Positions 1 through 9,239 of a DNA stretch of 64,000 nt are shown piece by piece; position 1 is the stretch's first letter; the number at the start of each line of letters is the position of its first letter. The translations under genes were made by a program, and so were the position numbers. Source of the DNA: Sinorhizobium sp. A49. GTDB lineage: Bacteria; Pseudomonadota; Alphaproteobacteria; Rhizobiales; Rhizobiaceae. The DNA lies in NCBI RefSeq assembly GCF_002002725.1, contig NZ_MUNW01000063.1, positions 62,001 through 126,000 on the forward strand, in the 5' to 3' direction. The notes under the pieces were generated by a model. It did not search any database. It saw nothing but the letters and a program-made list of their open reading frames with translations, and had not been told where the DNA came from.

Positions 1-710
1 TGCTCAGCGGATGGCGACACACAGGCAAGGATCATCGCGCGCGTGGCCGCGACAAGTCCAGGAAGATCGGCCTCGGTGAGCATCGGCAGACGCTTGGCCA
101 CATCGACAAGATAGTCCGAGAGCAACCGCCCCATGCCGGTCCCAACCGCGGAAAATTCTGCCGAGCCAAGGATGGCCGCCGTCTCAAGGGAATGATCACG
201 CGGCACAAAAAGCATGAGCATCTCGCTTTTGTCCACCACACCGGCAAAGGAGCGACCAAGCGAATGAATCTGCATTTCGCCCGGCCCCGCCGTAAACGCA
301 CCCCTTGCCGCGTCGGTCCGGATCGACCCGGACAAAAGGACGGTCATTGTCCAGTGGTCGACGGGATCCCGCCGAACATGTCCGGGCAGACTGGAAAATG
401 CGAGGCGGTCAGTGCTGATTTCTGCAAAGACAAGACTGCCAAGGTCCCAAAGCTTCTGTCGCCCCTGGAAGTCGCTTGTCGTTTGGTCGATCTCGGCTAA
501 TTCAAGCATGGGCGAGAAGCTGTTGCGCCACGCGGCGAACTGATCCGATCGTGGTAGGCCAGCAGTCGAAAATTCAAAGGACGGTAAAAACTGCGCCCTC
601 TTCTTCACCGGTTTCGCGCTAACCGTTTCGCGAGCGGAGGTCTCGTGCCGCTCATCGTCAAGTCGTCTCTCAAGCAACGGGGCATACGTCATGGCATCTT
701 CAGTTGTCAT
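1..710 (-). CDS. AraC-family transcriptional regulator, N-terminal part (3' end outside window)
   Basis: The minus strand is open from an ATG at 710 to the window edge and gives 236 residues. The start is preceded by a good ribosome binding site (GGAAGGTG). Residues about 35-220 read like the cupin-type ligand-binding half of AraC regulators of the AraC_binding_2 type: a segment with FAAWR near the start, then DHWTMTVLLSG, and a GPGEMQIHSLGRSF stretch. The C-terminal helix-turn-helix must lie beyond position 1 and is not seen, so the DNA-binding assignment is inferred. Its target is unknown. The neighbouring gene, 465 bases away, is on the same strand and need not be related. Confidence 0.72.
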   Translation of the reverse strand, partial: MTTEDAMTYAPLLERRLDDERHETSARETVSAKPVKKRAQFLPSFEFSTAGLPRSDQFAAWRNSFSPMLELAEIDQTTSDFQGRQKLWDLGSLVFAEISTDRLAFSSLPGHVRRDPVDHWTMTVLLSGSIRTDAARGAFTAGPGEMQIHSLGRSFAGVVDKSEMLMLFVPRDHSLETAAILGSAEFSAVGTGMGRLLSDYLVDVAKRLPMLTEADLPGLVAATRAMILACVSPSAE

Positions 711-1175
711 CGCGTCACCTTCCAGTTGGCCGATGGCAAAGCGCGATCGGCTGCGGAGTGTCGAAAAGCTGTCGATTACTGAAAAATAAGTGGTCTTTGC
801 CTCCCCGTCCGGCGACCCATCACGTGCTGCCGCCAACTTTCACCCGCACCATAAGCGGAACTCGAACTGTCAAGCGCAGCCTGCCAGCCTAGCATACCAC
901 AGCAGCTATTGCCGCCTGTCGCTCTGGGATTGTCGGGCTGACTGCTTGTTTCCACGTGTCTCCAAGTCGAATTTTCATTTGCCCGCGTCAGATATCACCG
1001 CCCGGCTTTCAACTGATGTCTCCTTATCTTCCCCGTGCCCTCTCCGGCAGTCGTTTCGCCTCCTACCTGTAATCTAGCCTCTTCGACCGCGCTTCTCAAC
1101 CTTCAGATGCAGGGACGCTTTATTAGCACGCCACGGCGTGGCTTTATCCGCACCAAATCGATCATCCGCGTGCCT
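711..1175. other. Non-coding stretch, no gene recognised
   Basis: This is the spacer between the AraC-type regulator and the AI-2E permease. Short open frames exist on both strands but none has a ribosome binding site with convincing protein sequence. A small perfect hairpin (GCCACGGCGTGGC) lies near 1129-1141. It could be 3' structure of the permease transcript, but it has no clear U-tract in that direction. Confidence 0.5.
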
Positions 1176-2219
1176 TCACGGCTCACTGTTCGTCGCGACC
1201 TTTGAATTGCTCGACAGCAATGTCGCGATCCACTTTCCGGACGGCGTGCCCGCGCAATAGACAATGAACGCTATCAGCATCGGCACGCCGATGAAGGCAC
1301 CCGCGATGCCCCACATGAAACTCCAGAAAAACACCGCGAAAATAACGGCAAACGGGGATATTGCCAACGAAGCTCCCGTCAGCCTCGGCTCCAGGTAGCT
1401 GCCGATGATGAATTGGATGACGTTGAGGCTCGCAAAGATGACAGCCGCAGTCTGCCACGAGTCGAACTGCGCGATGGCGAACAGTGTCGGAAGCGCCGTC
1501 GCGACAAAAGGCCCGAGAAATGGGATGTAGTTGAGAGCGAATGCGATCGCGCCCCACGCGGCGGCGAGTTCAAGTCCCGCGCCGAGCGCAAAGAGCCAGA
1601 CCACCAATCCGGTAAGAATGCTGGCAAACGTCCGGACGATCATGAAGCGGCGCAGCTTTGCGCCAATCACCCGGTTGGCCGTCAGGATGCGCATTCCGTA
1701 AGGCTGGGCGGCGGGCAGGAGTATTCGCGCATTGAAATCTTCGACCTCGAGCAGGCCGAGCATGATGAAAATGAAGACCAACAAGGCAAAACCGGCGAAG
1801 CTGTTTACTCGCCCGGCCATTCCCTGCACAAAGCGAACGAGCCAGGTGACATCGAAGCGGTCCGCCAGGGGGCCAGCGACGGCGACGCCGTGCCCTTCCA
1901 GCCATGTTGTCCAGTCGACATAGATCGCCTGGAAGCGGTCAGCGTTGACGAAGAGCCACTGGGCAAGCTTGCCGAAGCCCCACGCCACCGAAGACCCGAT
2001 GGCGACGATCACGATCATGGTTGCGACAAGTGTAATCAGAAGGGCGAGAAGCTTTGGCAACCAGCGCTGTAAAGCGGCCTGAATCGGCCAGACCAGCGCA
2101 ATGGTCAGCAAGGAAAAGATGAGCGGCGCAAAGATGGATTGCGCGAAGTAAAGCAAAGCAAGCACCAGGATACCGGTCGTTACCGAACCGATCGTGCGAC
2201 TGCCACCTGCTTCCACCAT
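1176..2219 (-). CDS. AI-2E family transporter (PerM/YdiK-like membrane permease)
   Basis: The product has 347 residues, the usual size for the family, and about eight hydrophobic segments. There is a helix cluster at residues 10-80, a soluble stretch near 90-135 and a second block of helices from about 200 to 330. The segment FALNYIPFLGPFVATALPTL matches the conserved NYIPFLGP signature of the AI-2E/PerM family. Members are inner-membrane proteins linked to autoinducer-2 export or ion/proton antiport; the substrate here cannot be told. A purine-rich AGGGGCGGG site precedes the ATG. The gene stands alone, with no partner in the same transcript, so its role is given only at family level. Confidence 0.88.
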   Translation of the reverse strand: MVEAGGSRTIGSVTTGILVLALLYFAQSIFAPLIFSLLTIALVWPIQAALQRWLPKLLALLITLVATMIVIVAIGSSVAWGFGKLAQWLFVNADRFQAIYVDWTTWLEGHGVAVAGPLADRFDVTWLVRFVQGMAGRVNSFAGFALLVFIFIMLGLLEVEDFNARILLPAAQPYGMRILTANRVIGAKLRRFMIVRTFASILTGLVVWLFALGAGLELAAAWGAIAFALNYIPFLGPFVATALPTLFAIAQFDSWQTAAVIFASLNVIQFIIGSYLEPRLTGASLAISPFAVIFAVFFWSFMWGIAGAFIGVPMLIAFIVYCAGTPSGKWIATLLSSNSKVATNSEP

Positions 2220-2400
2220 ACCCGCCCCTAGAAATTACCCCAATTTCCCGAGTTCAGCTTCCAGGAACCAGGAGCTTGGCGTCGCACGAGCCTCCCCGGA
2301 GGGCAGGCGCGGCGCGACAGAAATCTCACCATCCCGGGGACCGCGCCAGTTTCCTGACCCGATCCCGCGCGGAATGCTCGATATATTTCAACAATGAAAA

Positions 2401-2898
2401 CTAGCCGGCCGCGGCTGTCTTCTCCAGCGCGTCGCGCAGGACCTGTTCCTTCGTTTCGTCGAGCGAGGTCTTGAGCACGACGCCGCCATAGGGCGCCAAT
2501 TCCTTGAGCACCTTGTCCGCTGTCATCTCCTTGATCAGCACGAACAACGCCCCATTGCCGGGCTGAAGATTGGCGGCGAGATCCTTCATGAAGGCATCGT
2601 TGATACCAACGTCAGTCAAGGCGCCGCCGATGGCACCGGATGCAGCACCGACCGCGACGCCCACCAGAGGATTGAGAAACAGAACACCGATCAGCAGCCC
2701 CCAGAAACTCCCCGACGCTGCGCCGGCGGCGGTCATGTTGACCATCTGATTCAACTTGATCTTACCGCCTTCAGTCTTCGTGGCGATGACAGCATCCCCG
2801 ACCTTGATCAAGTATTCCTTCTGCAATTCGAACAAGCGCTGGCGCACTTCCTCGGCTTTCGCTTCGGTTGGGTAAACAACTGCAATCAAGTCCGACAT
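2401..2898 (-). CDS. DUF1269 domain membrane protein
   Basis: The product has 165 residues. It starts MSDLIAVVYPTEAKAEEV, typical of DUF1269 proteins. A glycine- and alanine-rich hydrophobic centre (residues about 50-95, GAASGSFWGLLIGVLFLNP and GAASGAIGGALTD) is followed by a C-terminal half ending in a charged tail. The ATG is preceded by AAGGGGAGTAACC, an excellent ribosome binding site. The central glycine-zipper helices suggest membrane association. The family has no firmly established function; some members are stress-induced. The upstream 200 bases are AT-rich and probably hold its promoter, but I could not identify a recognisable sigma-factor box. Confidence 0.85.
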   Translation of the reverse strand: MSDLIAVVYPTEAKAEEVRQRLFELQKEYLIKVGDAVIATKTEGGKIKLNQMVNMTAAGAASGSFWGLLIGVLFLNPLVGVAVGAASGAIGGALTDVGINDAFMKDLAANLQPGNGALFVLIKEMTADKVLKELAPYGGVVLKTSLDETKEQVLRDALEKTAAAG

Positions 2899-3116
2899 GG
2901 TTACTCCCCTTGAACAACACTCTTAAAATAAACACTGAAATCAAATCATAACCGGGGATGTATCGACGGAATTAGCATAAAGTCCCGCGGCTTAGCATTG
3001 CGTCTCTTTCTCCTACCCTCGCGGCTGCGCCTCGGCGCTCATCGCACCGGGCACAAACGGAAAAGCCGACGGAGTGTCCATACTCGCGCCAAGGCCGGGC
3101 AACATCCCACTTACCG

Positions 3117-6100
3117 TCACGCCCCGGCCGCAACCGGCTCGGCCGTGGCAGGCTCTGCCTTTTCGGGCTCAGCTCCGGCAGGAATGCGAAACCACAAGAC
3201 GTAGAGCACCGGCAGGAAGATCAGTGTCAGCGCCGCAGCCACCACCAGACCGCCGATGACGGTAAAAGCGAGGGGTGACCAGAACGGATCGCGGATGATC
3301 GGCAGCATGCCGAGGACGGTCGAGCCTGCAGTCAGGAAGACCGGCCGCAGACGCTGCCCAGTGACGTCGATGACGCTCTGCCACGTCCGGCCCCGTTCTT
3401 CGATCGCAAGGTCGATCTGGTCGATCAGCACCACGGAGTTTCTGGTGATCATGCCGATGAGTGCGATCATCCCGAGAACGGCGATGAAGCCCACCGGGGT
3501 ATTCGTCACCAGCATGATCAACACCACGCCGATCAGGCCCAGAGGTACGACGCTGACGACGAGAAGCAGCCGCTGAACGCTCTGCAGCTGGAACATAAGC
3601 ACGATCAGGATGATGACACCCATCACCGGAAGCATCTCGACGACCGAGGCGAGCCCATCGTCTGCGCCTTCGACCGCACCGCCGACCTCGATCAGGTAGC
3701 GCGGGTTGGCCTGGCGCAACTCCTCGATCTTGCTTGCCGCGGCCTCAACGACACTGGCAGCCGTCACGCCCGCGGCCGTGTCTGCCTGGACGGTGATGTT
3801 GGTTGAGCTGTCGTGACGCCAGATGATGGGCTGTGTCGTCTGGTAGTCGATCGTGGCGATACTGGAAAGCGGCACCGTATGATTGGGGCCGACCGGGATC
3901 TGCAACGACCGGATTGTGCCGATATCAACGCGCTCCTCCTCCGTCGCCCTGGCGACGACGTTGATGAGGTAGATCGAGTCCCGCACCTGTGTGATCGGAA
4001 GGCCGGATGCCGTCGCAAACAGGGTCTGGGCAATCACAGAGGAATTGAGCCCCACCAGTCGAGCGCGGTCCTGGTCGACATTGATGACAATCTTGCGGAT
4101 CGGTTCATTCCAGTCGAGATTGGGCTGGACCACACCAGGCACTTTGCTGAGCGCATCGGCAAGCTGCCAGGCGACATGGCGGACACCGGGAATGTCCGGC
4201 CCGATCACGCGATACTGAACGGGCCAACCGACCGGAGGACCCATTTCGAGCGGTGAGAGGCGCACCAGGATGTCCGGCATCCTTTCTTCGAGCGTCTTCT
4301 GCAGGCGCGCCTGCAGCGCCTCGCGTGCGCCGACGCTTTTGGCGATGACAACGGCCTGGGCGCGGGATGGCGCGGGAGGCTGCAGCGCCATCGACAGAAA
4401 GAAGCGCACCGGATCGGAACCAATGTAAAAGCTCCAGTCTGCCACATCCTCGTCGGCGGCGAGAATCTCCTCGGCCTTCGACACGTAGTCGGCTGTGGCC
4501 TCCTGCGACGCGCTCTGCGGCAGGGTCAGTTGCAGGATAAGCTCTGGCCTGTCGGACGCCGGGAAGAACTGCCGCTTCATGGCAGACGATCCGATCAGCG
4601 CCGCCACAAACATTGCGACAGTGGCAAGGACCACCACGAGCCGCATCTTCATGCAGGTATGCAAGAGGTTCTTGAAGCCACGGAGCAGCGCGCCATCAGG
4701 CTTGGGGCCGGTTGCGGTTCCCGATTTAAGTACGGCAAGGCCGATGATCGGCGTCAAAAGCACGGCCACCAGCCAGGAGACGACGAGCGCGAAGCCGATC
4801 ACCAGGAACAGCGATCGTGCATATTCGCCCGAAGAGCTGCTCGCAAAGCCGACCGGAATAAAGCCGGCGATCGTCACCAGCGTGCCCGCAAGCATCGGAA
4901 ATGCGGTCGACGTATAGGCATGAGAGGCTGCCTGAATGCGCTCATAGCCCTGCTCGAGCTTCGCCATCATCGTCTCGACGGTCACCATGGTGTCATCGAT
5001 CATCAGCGTCAGAGCGATGATCAGCGCGCCGAGCGAGACGCGCTGCAGGGCGATGCCGGCAATATCCATGAACAGGAAGGTCAATGCGAGGACAAGCGGA
5101 ATTGAGACGGCCACCGCGATGCCGGCGCGCACGCCAAGCGCGAGGAAGCTGACGCCGAGAACGATGACGACCGCCTGGCCCAGCGACGTGGTGAAGCCGC
5201 GTATAGCCGTCTTGACCACGGTTGGCTGGCTCGCCACATGCGTCAGGTTGATACCGATCGGCAGATCGTTCTCCAGCCCTCGCATCGTTGCATCGATGTT
5301 TTGGCCGAGTTGCAGGATGTCTCCACCCGACGCCATGGAAATGGCGATGCCGATTGCCGGCTTGCCCTTGACGCGAAAGCGTGGCTGAGGCGGGTTCACC
5401 GTTCCCCGCACCACGCTTGCTATATCGCCCAGCCGGACGAAACCGGATGTCGTCGGGATGTTCAACTGGCGGATGGTGGTCTCGTCGGCGAGGCTGCCGG
5501 ACACCTGAAGGATGGTCCGATCCTGCGGGGAAGTTATGAGACCTGCAGGCAGGACCGCGTTCTGCGCTTGGATCGTGCCGATCACCGTCGCGGCGCTGAG
5601 GCCGAGGCTTGCCAACCGTTCGGTCGAGAACTCGATGTAAATCGTCTCGTCCTGCGTGCCGATCAGTTGGACCTTGCCGATATTTTCGAGCTTGAGCAGG
5701 CGATTGCGTGCCTCATAGGCCCAATCGCGCACTTCGCGATCACTAAAGCCCTCCGAGGTGAGGCCGTAGATGATACCGAACGTATCGCCGAAGTCATCGT
5801 TGAAGAATGGCCCACGCACACCAGCCGGCAGCGTCGACACCATGTCGCCGACCTTCTTTCGGGCCTGATACCAGGATTCGCCAACCTGATCGGGCGGTGT
5901 CGCATCGTCGAGCGTGACGTAGATGACCGACTGGCCCGCCGTCGTCATGCTGCGCAGATTGTCGAGGTTCGGTACTTCTTCAAGCGTCCGCTCGAGGCGG
6001 TCGGTAATCTGATCGATGGTCTGCTCAATCGTCCCGCCCGGCCATGCCGCAGAAACGATCATCGTCTTGAATGTGAACTCCGGGTCTTCGTCGCGCCCCA

Positions 6101-6206
6101 GGTTGATATAGGCAAGAATGCCCGCAAGAGCGCTCAAAAGCACGAGAAAGATGATCAGGCTCTGCCGCTGGATCGCCCAGCCCGATAGGTTGAAGCCCTC
6201 ATTCAT
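3117..6206 (-). CDS. RND efflux transporter, inner-membrane permease subunit
   Basis: The product has 1029 residues, the normal length of HAE1-type RND pumps. The N-terminal helix (about 13-32) leads into a first periplasmic loop, then helices 2-6, helix 7 near residue 525, a second large loop, and helices 8-12 ending about residue 1010. The proton-relay aspartates are visible as adjacent residues in LTLMIDDTMVTVE (helix 4). In helix 10 the lysine found in AcrB is replaced by arginine (GMITRNSVVLIDQI), as in some RND subgroups. It overlaps the adaptor gene by ATGA and so is translated with it. No outer-membrane TolC-like channel is encoded nearby. The substrate is unknown; multidrug or solvent export is likely. 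Confidence 0.93.
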   Translation of the reverse strand: MNEGFNLSGWAIQRQSLIIFLVLLSALAGILAYINLGRDEDPEFTFKTMIVSAAWPGGTIEQTIDQITDRLERTLEEVPNLDNLRSMTTAGQSVIYVTLDDATPPDQVGESWYQARKKVGDMVSTLPAGVRGPFFNDDFGDTFGIIYGLTSEGFSDREVRDWAYEARNRLLKLENIGKVQLIGTQDETIYIEFSTERLASLGLSAATVIGTIQAQNAVLPAGLITSPQDRTILQVSGSLADETTIRQLNIPTTSGFVRLGDIASVVRGTVNPPQPRFRVKGKPAIGIAISMASGGDILQLGQNIDATMRGLENDLPIGINLTHVASQPTVVKTAIRGFTTSLGQAVVIVLGVSFLALGVRAGIAVAVSIPLVLALTFLFMDIAGIALQRVSLGALIIALTLMIDDTMVTVETMMAKLEQGYERIQAASHAYTSTAFPMLAGTLVTIAGFIPVGFASSSSGEYARSLFLVIGFALVVSWLVAVLLTPIIGLAVLKSGTATGPKPDGALLRGFKNLLHTCMKMRLVVVLATVAMFVAALIGSSAMKRQFFPASDRPELILQLTLPQSASQEATADYVSKAEEILAADEDVADWSFYIGSDPVRFFLSMALQPPAPSRAQAVVIAKSVGAREALQARLQKTLEERMPDILVRLSPLEMGPPVGWPVQYRVIGPDIPGVRHVAWQLADALSKVPGVVQPNLDWNEPIRKIVINVDQDRARLVGLNSSVIAQTLFATASGLPITQVRDSIYLINVVARATEEERVDIGTIRSLQIPVGPNHTVPLSSIATIDYQTTQPIIWRHDSSTNITVQADTAAGVTAASVVEAAASKIEELRQANPRYLIEVGGAVEGADDGLASVVEMLPVMGVIILIVLMFQLQSVQRLLLVVSVVPLGLIGVVLIMLVTNTPVGFIAVLGMIALIGMITRNSVVLIDQIDLAIEERGRTWQSVIDVTGQRLRPVFLTAGSTVLGMLPIIRDPFWSPLAFTVIGGLVVAAALTLIFLPVLYVLWFRIPAGAEPEKAEPATAEPVAAGA

Positions 6207-7309
6207 TCTGCGCTTCCTTCAAGCAAGCGGACAGGCATGCCGGGACGAAGCTGCTGCACCCCGGCAACGACGACGTTGTCTCCGCTTGAAAGACCCTTGG
6301 TCACGAGGAAATCCTTCGTGTCGAAACGATGCACCTCGACCGGCACAAGCTTGGTCGTGTTGCTTGCGTCGTCGACGATCCAGACGGCGCTCTGGTTGCC
6401 CTCGCTGAACAGCGCCGAGATCGGCAGCCGGGCCGCCGGCTCGCCGGAAAGCCGCATCGAACCGCGTACGGCGCTACCGAAACGGAATTCATCCGGCGCA
6501 GTGTCAAGCCCAACGCGCACCGTGAAGTTGCGCGTAATTGGATCAGCTGTCGGCGAGATCTCCCGAACCGTTCCCGTTGCCTTGATGTTGGGGTTGCTCA
6601 GCAGTTGCACGTTGACGCGTGCGTCGCCTCCGGTGGACTGGATCGTGGCCTCGGGCACCTGGAAGACGGCATCGCGTGTTCCAAGCTGCGCAACGCGCAC
6701 CACCATCTGCCCACCGCCGACAACCTGTCCCACTTCGCCTCCGACCGCGGTGACGACGCCGGCAGCGTTTGCCTTCAGTATGCGGTTGTCGAGATTGGTC
6801 TGGGCGATCCGCACGCCAGCTTTCGCGGCGTCGACACCAGCCTGCGCCATGCTCGCCCGAGCAGTGGCGGCCTCCAGGACCTGCCGGGTCGTGGTGCGCG
6901 GGTAAAGTTGCTGCTGCCGTGCCCGGTCGGCCTCGGCATTCTGGAACTGAGCCTCGGCGGAGAACAGGTTCGCTTCGGCCTTGCGCACCGCGTCCTGCGC
7001 ATCCTCGGCGTCAAGGCGCGCGAGAACGGCCCCGACATCGACAAGGTCGCCGACCTCAACGTCGCGCTCCCGGATCTCGCCGCCCTGCCGGAAGCTGAAG
7101 CTGGTTTCGGTGCGTGGCCGAATCTCGCCGACAAGCGATCCGTACGTATCTTCGGGATTGAACGAAACGGCCACGGTTCTGACGGGTCGTGGCGGCCGCT
7201 CCCCGACGTCGTCCTCGCCTTGGCAGCCGACCACGAAAAAGGCAGCCAGCACCGCGGCAGACACTCCGAACGCAGCGCGAGATCTCGATGCAGCAGGACG
7301 TATTTTCAT
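6203..7309 (-). CDS. RND efflux periplasmic adaptor lipoprotein (membrane fusion protein)
   Basis: The product has 368 residues. The N-terminus is a lipoprotein signal peptide: a hydrophobic stretch at residues 14-28 ending in the lipobox VVGC. Then come the first half of a lipoyl domain, a coiled-coil hairpin (about residues 100-170, rich in Ala, Gln and Arg), the second lipoyl half (LKANAAGVVTAVGGEVGQVV), a beta-barrel and a membrane-proximal domain ending RPGMPVRLLEG. This is the standard layout of HlyD/AcrA-type adaptors that bridge the inner-membrane pump and an outer-membrane channel. Its stop overlaps the start of the permease. It is probably the first gene of a two-gene operon; no TetR-type repressor adjoins it. 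Confidence 0.92.
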   Translation of the reverse strand: MKIRPAASRSRAAFGVSAAVLAAFFVVGCQGEDDVGERPPRPVRTVAVSFNPEDTYGSLVGEIRPRTETSFSFRQGGEIRERDVEVGDLVDVGAVLARLDAEDAQDAVRKAEANLFSAEAQFQNAEADRARQQQLYPRTTTRQVLEAATARASMAQAGVDAAKAGVRIAQTNLDNRILKANAAGVVTAVGGEVGQVVGGGQMVVRVAQLGTRDAVFQVPEATIQSTGGDARVNVQLLSNPNIKATGTVREISPTADPITRNFTVRVGLDTAPDEFRFGSAVRGSMRLSGEPAARLPISALFSEGNQSAVWIVDDASNTTKLVPVEVHRFDTKDFLVTKGLSSGDNVVVAGVQQLRPGMPVRLLEGSAE

Positions 7310-8039
7310 GCGCTATTTCCCCGAATGCTTTACTGGCGCGACGGTTCGCCGCCACGCGTGGGTGATTGAAGAAATAAAATAAAACCAATTGGATAATGGC
7401 GTTTTATAGAACTGGATGCGTCATGTCTTACGAGGTGAGCGTTGAAACCGATCGACGACTGAGATCGCAGCGGAGGGCCGGAGCCGGCGATCACCGGCGC
7501 CAAGTACGATCTGGCCCGCAGGGCCGTATTTGCAAAGGAACGAGGCTGCGAGAAACCGCGCCCGTCATTCATCAATGCGTCTGTCGTGGTGATCAATGCG
7601 AAAGGTGGAAGTCGTGAGTAGGAACCCAAGTCATGATGCTCCCTTAAACGCCCGGACCCGCTCACCCCTCTCCCTAGAGGCCGAAGGCGCAGTGCTCCGT
7701 CCAGAACTATAGTGCGCATCAAGAAGCGAAGTGATCAGCATAGAATCCCGCAAACAGGCATGCCGTCCAGATATTCGCGGTCGACTGCGGAGAAGAGTTC
7801 GTCTCGCACAGGATTGAAACATTGTAATTTTTTCATCCGAACGACACAAAACACCGGACACGGAGAATGCACACGGAACTCATCTTCCGCACCCGTCGCG
7901 GATAGCTTAGAACTACGAACTGCTTCGCCCGATGCGCATAGCCCGCGCGAGAGCGATCCGAACCAATTGTCTGCGAGGCGCCTTGCCGTTCACAGATCTG
8001 GAGAGCTTGCCGGTGGAGTTGAGACGAGCCGTGTCATCA
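7310..8039. other. Intergenic region between divergent efflux operon and hydrolase gene
   Basis: This 730-base spacer holds the promoters of the minus-strand efflux genes and the plus-strand lipoprotein hydrolase. An AT-rich patch at about 7365-7420 is a plausible efflux promoter. Short open frames are present on both strands, for example one ending at 7617. None resembles a known protein, and they lack matched ribosome binding sites. A motif also found in two other spacers of the window sits at 7731-7755 (see repeats). Confidence 0.5.
7731..7755 (+). repeat. Dispersed intergenic motif, copy 1
   Basis: The first half reads GTGATCAGCATA, then GAATCCC, then CAAAC. Near-identical strings recur at 14961-14984 and 22903-22926, always in a spacer and always in this orientation. 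Copies differ at only a few positions. Nature unknown: it could be an insertion-sequence end, a mosaic intergenic element or a regulatory box. Confidence 0.5.
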
Positions 8040-9182
8040 ATGCGATTGTCCGTCATCTTGATCATGCTGTTGGCCCTCGCCGGCTGTGGCGGACCACGCG
8101 CAGTGCTCGGTCTTCCGGTGGCAGCTTCATCCGGTGCAGAGCCTCAGGCAATCGTGCCGATCTTCGTCGCAACCACACGCGCGCCATCCGGCAATCTTTC
8201 GCTGCCCTTTTCCGCCGAGCGGTCGAAGACGCTGAATTTTGCGAAGCTCGACATCGGAATTCCACAAAACCATGTTGCCGGAAACGTCGAGAAAAGTGGC
8301 CGCGTCCCGGATCCGAAACAGCATTTCTCGGCAAGGACGTTCCAGCCGATCGACCAGCGACAGGAATTCGTCAGACAGTTGAACGCGGCGCTGGCACGGC
8401 GCGCGCCCGAGAATCGCGAGATCTTCATCTTCGTCCACGGTTACAACAACAACTTCGCCGACAGCGTCTTCCGCAATGCCCAGATCACCTACGACTACAA
8501 CATCAAGTCGGTTTCGCTCCACTACGCCTGGCCATCGGGAGCGGCGATCCCTCTTTACGTGTTCGACCGCGACAGCGCCCTGGTCGGTCGGCGCGGACTT
8601 GCCGAAACAATCGAGATCGCTGCACAGACCAATGCCAAGAGGATCATCCTGGTCGGTCATTCGATGGGTGCCTATGTCGTCACCGAAGCCTTGCGCGATC
8701 TGGCCCTCAGAGGCCGCACCAGCACTCTGAAACGCCTGGGCGGCGTGGTCCTCGCTGGGCCGGATATCGACGTCGATGTGTTTCAGAGCCAGCTTGAAGA
8801 CATCGTCGACATCCCCCGGCCGTTCACGATCGTCGTGTCACGGCGTGATCGCGCGCTTGGAATTTCGCGGCGCTTGGCAGGCGGTCATCCACGGGTCGGC
8901 AGCGGCGCCGATATTGAAATGCTGCAGGACAAGGAGATCGCGGTTATCGATGTTTCGGACGTCGACGGCGGCACGCACAGCGTCTTTGCCACGTCGCAGA
9001 CGCTGATGGATGTCGTAAACAACGATGCCTTGATGCGCAACGTGCTCAGGGAGGAAGGGGCTCCGGCGGGACAGACCATGCTCGCCGACGGCGCATCCGT
9101 CATAGAGGGCGCAGCAAGGCTGGTGATCTTTCTTCCCAGCCGCCTTCTCGGCGGGATGGCGCAAGCCGCTGCGGGGCAGTAA
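8040..9182 (+). CDS. Lipoprotein alpha/beta hydrolase of the DUF900 family
   Basis: I place the start at the internal ATG at 8040. It begins a clean lipoprotein signal (MRLSVILIMLLALAGC) with lipobox LAGC, whereas the open frame extends 36 codons further upstream without a signal. The mature protein has the motif IFVHGYNNNFAD (oxyanion strand) and the nucleophile elbow LVGHSMGAYVV, characteristic of the DUF900 group of alpha/beta hydrolases. Aspartate and histidine partners are likely in GPDIDVDVF and DGGTHSVF. The product has 380 residues. It would be anchored to a membrane facing the periplasm or the cell surface. The substrate is unknown; esterase or lipase activity is an inference. It is convergent with the antiporter operon, with only 57 bases between them. 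Confidence 0.85.
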   Translation: MRLSVILIMLLALAGCGGPRAVLGLPVAASSGAEPQAIVPIFVATTRAPSGNLSLPFSAERSKTLNFAKLDIGIPQNHVAGNVEKSGRVPDPKQHFSARTFQPIDQRQEFVRQLNAALARRAPENREIFIFVHGYNNNFADSVFRNAQITYDYNIKSVSLHYAWPSGAAIPLYVFDRDSALVGRRGLAETIEIAAQTNAKRIILVGHSMGAYVVTEALRDLALRGRTSTLKRLGGVVLAGPDIDVDVFQSQLEDIVDIPRPFTIVVSRRDRALGISRRLAGGHPRVGSGADIEMLQDKEIAVIDVSDVDGGTHSVFATSQTLMDVVNNDALMRNVLREEGAPAGQTMLADGASVIEGAARLVIFLPSRLLGGMAQAAAGQ

Positions 9183-9239
9183 CCGAACTTTGTGCCATTG
9201 GCTCGCTGCGGCTCCGCCCTTATGACGACCCGTTGCCTA

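Noticed and set aside
5238-6188. Long plus-strand open frame inside the RND permease gene
   Set aside because: It lies fully opposite the permease, has arginine-rich, low-complexity residues and no ribosome binding site. It is a by-product of high GC content in a coding region.
7396-7617. Candidate small plus-strand gene between efflux and hydrolase genes
   Set aside because: The residues are mostly arginine and glycine, with no ribosome binding site and no recognisable domain. An adjacent frame ending near 7618 looks slightly better but has no start.
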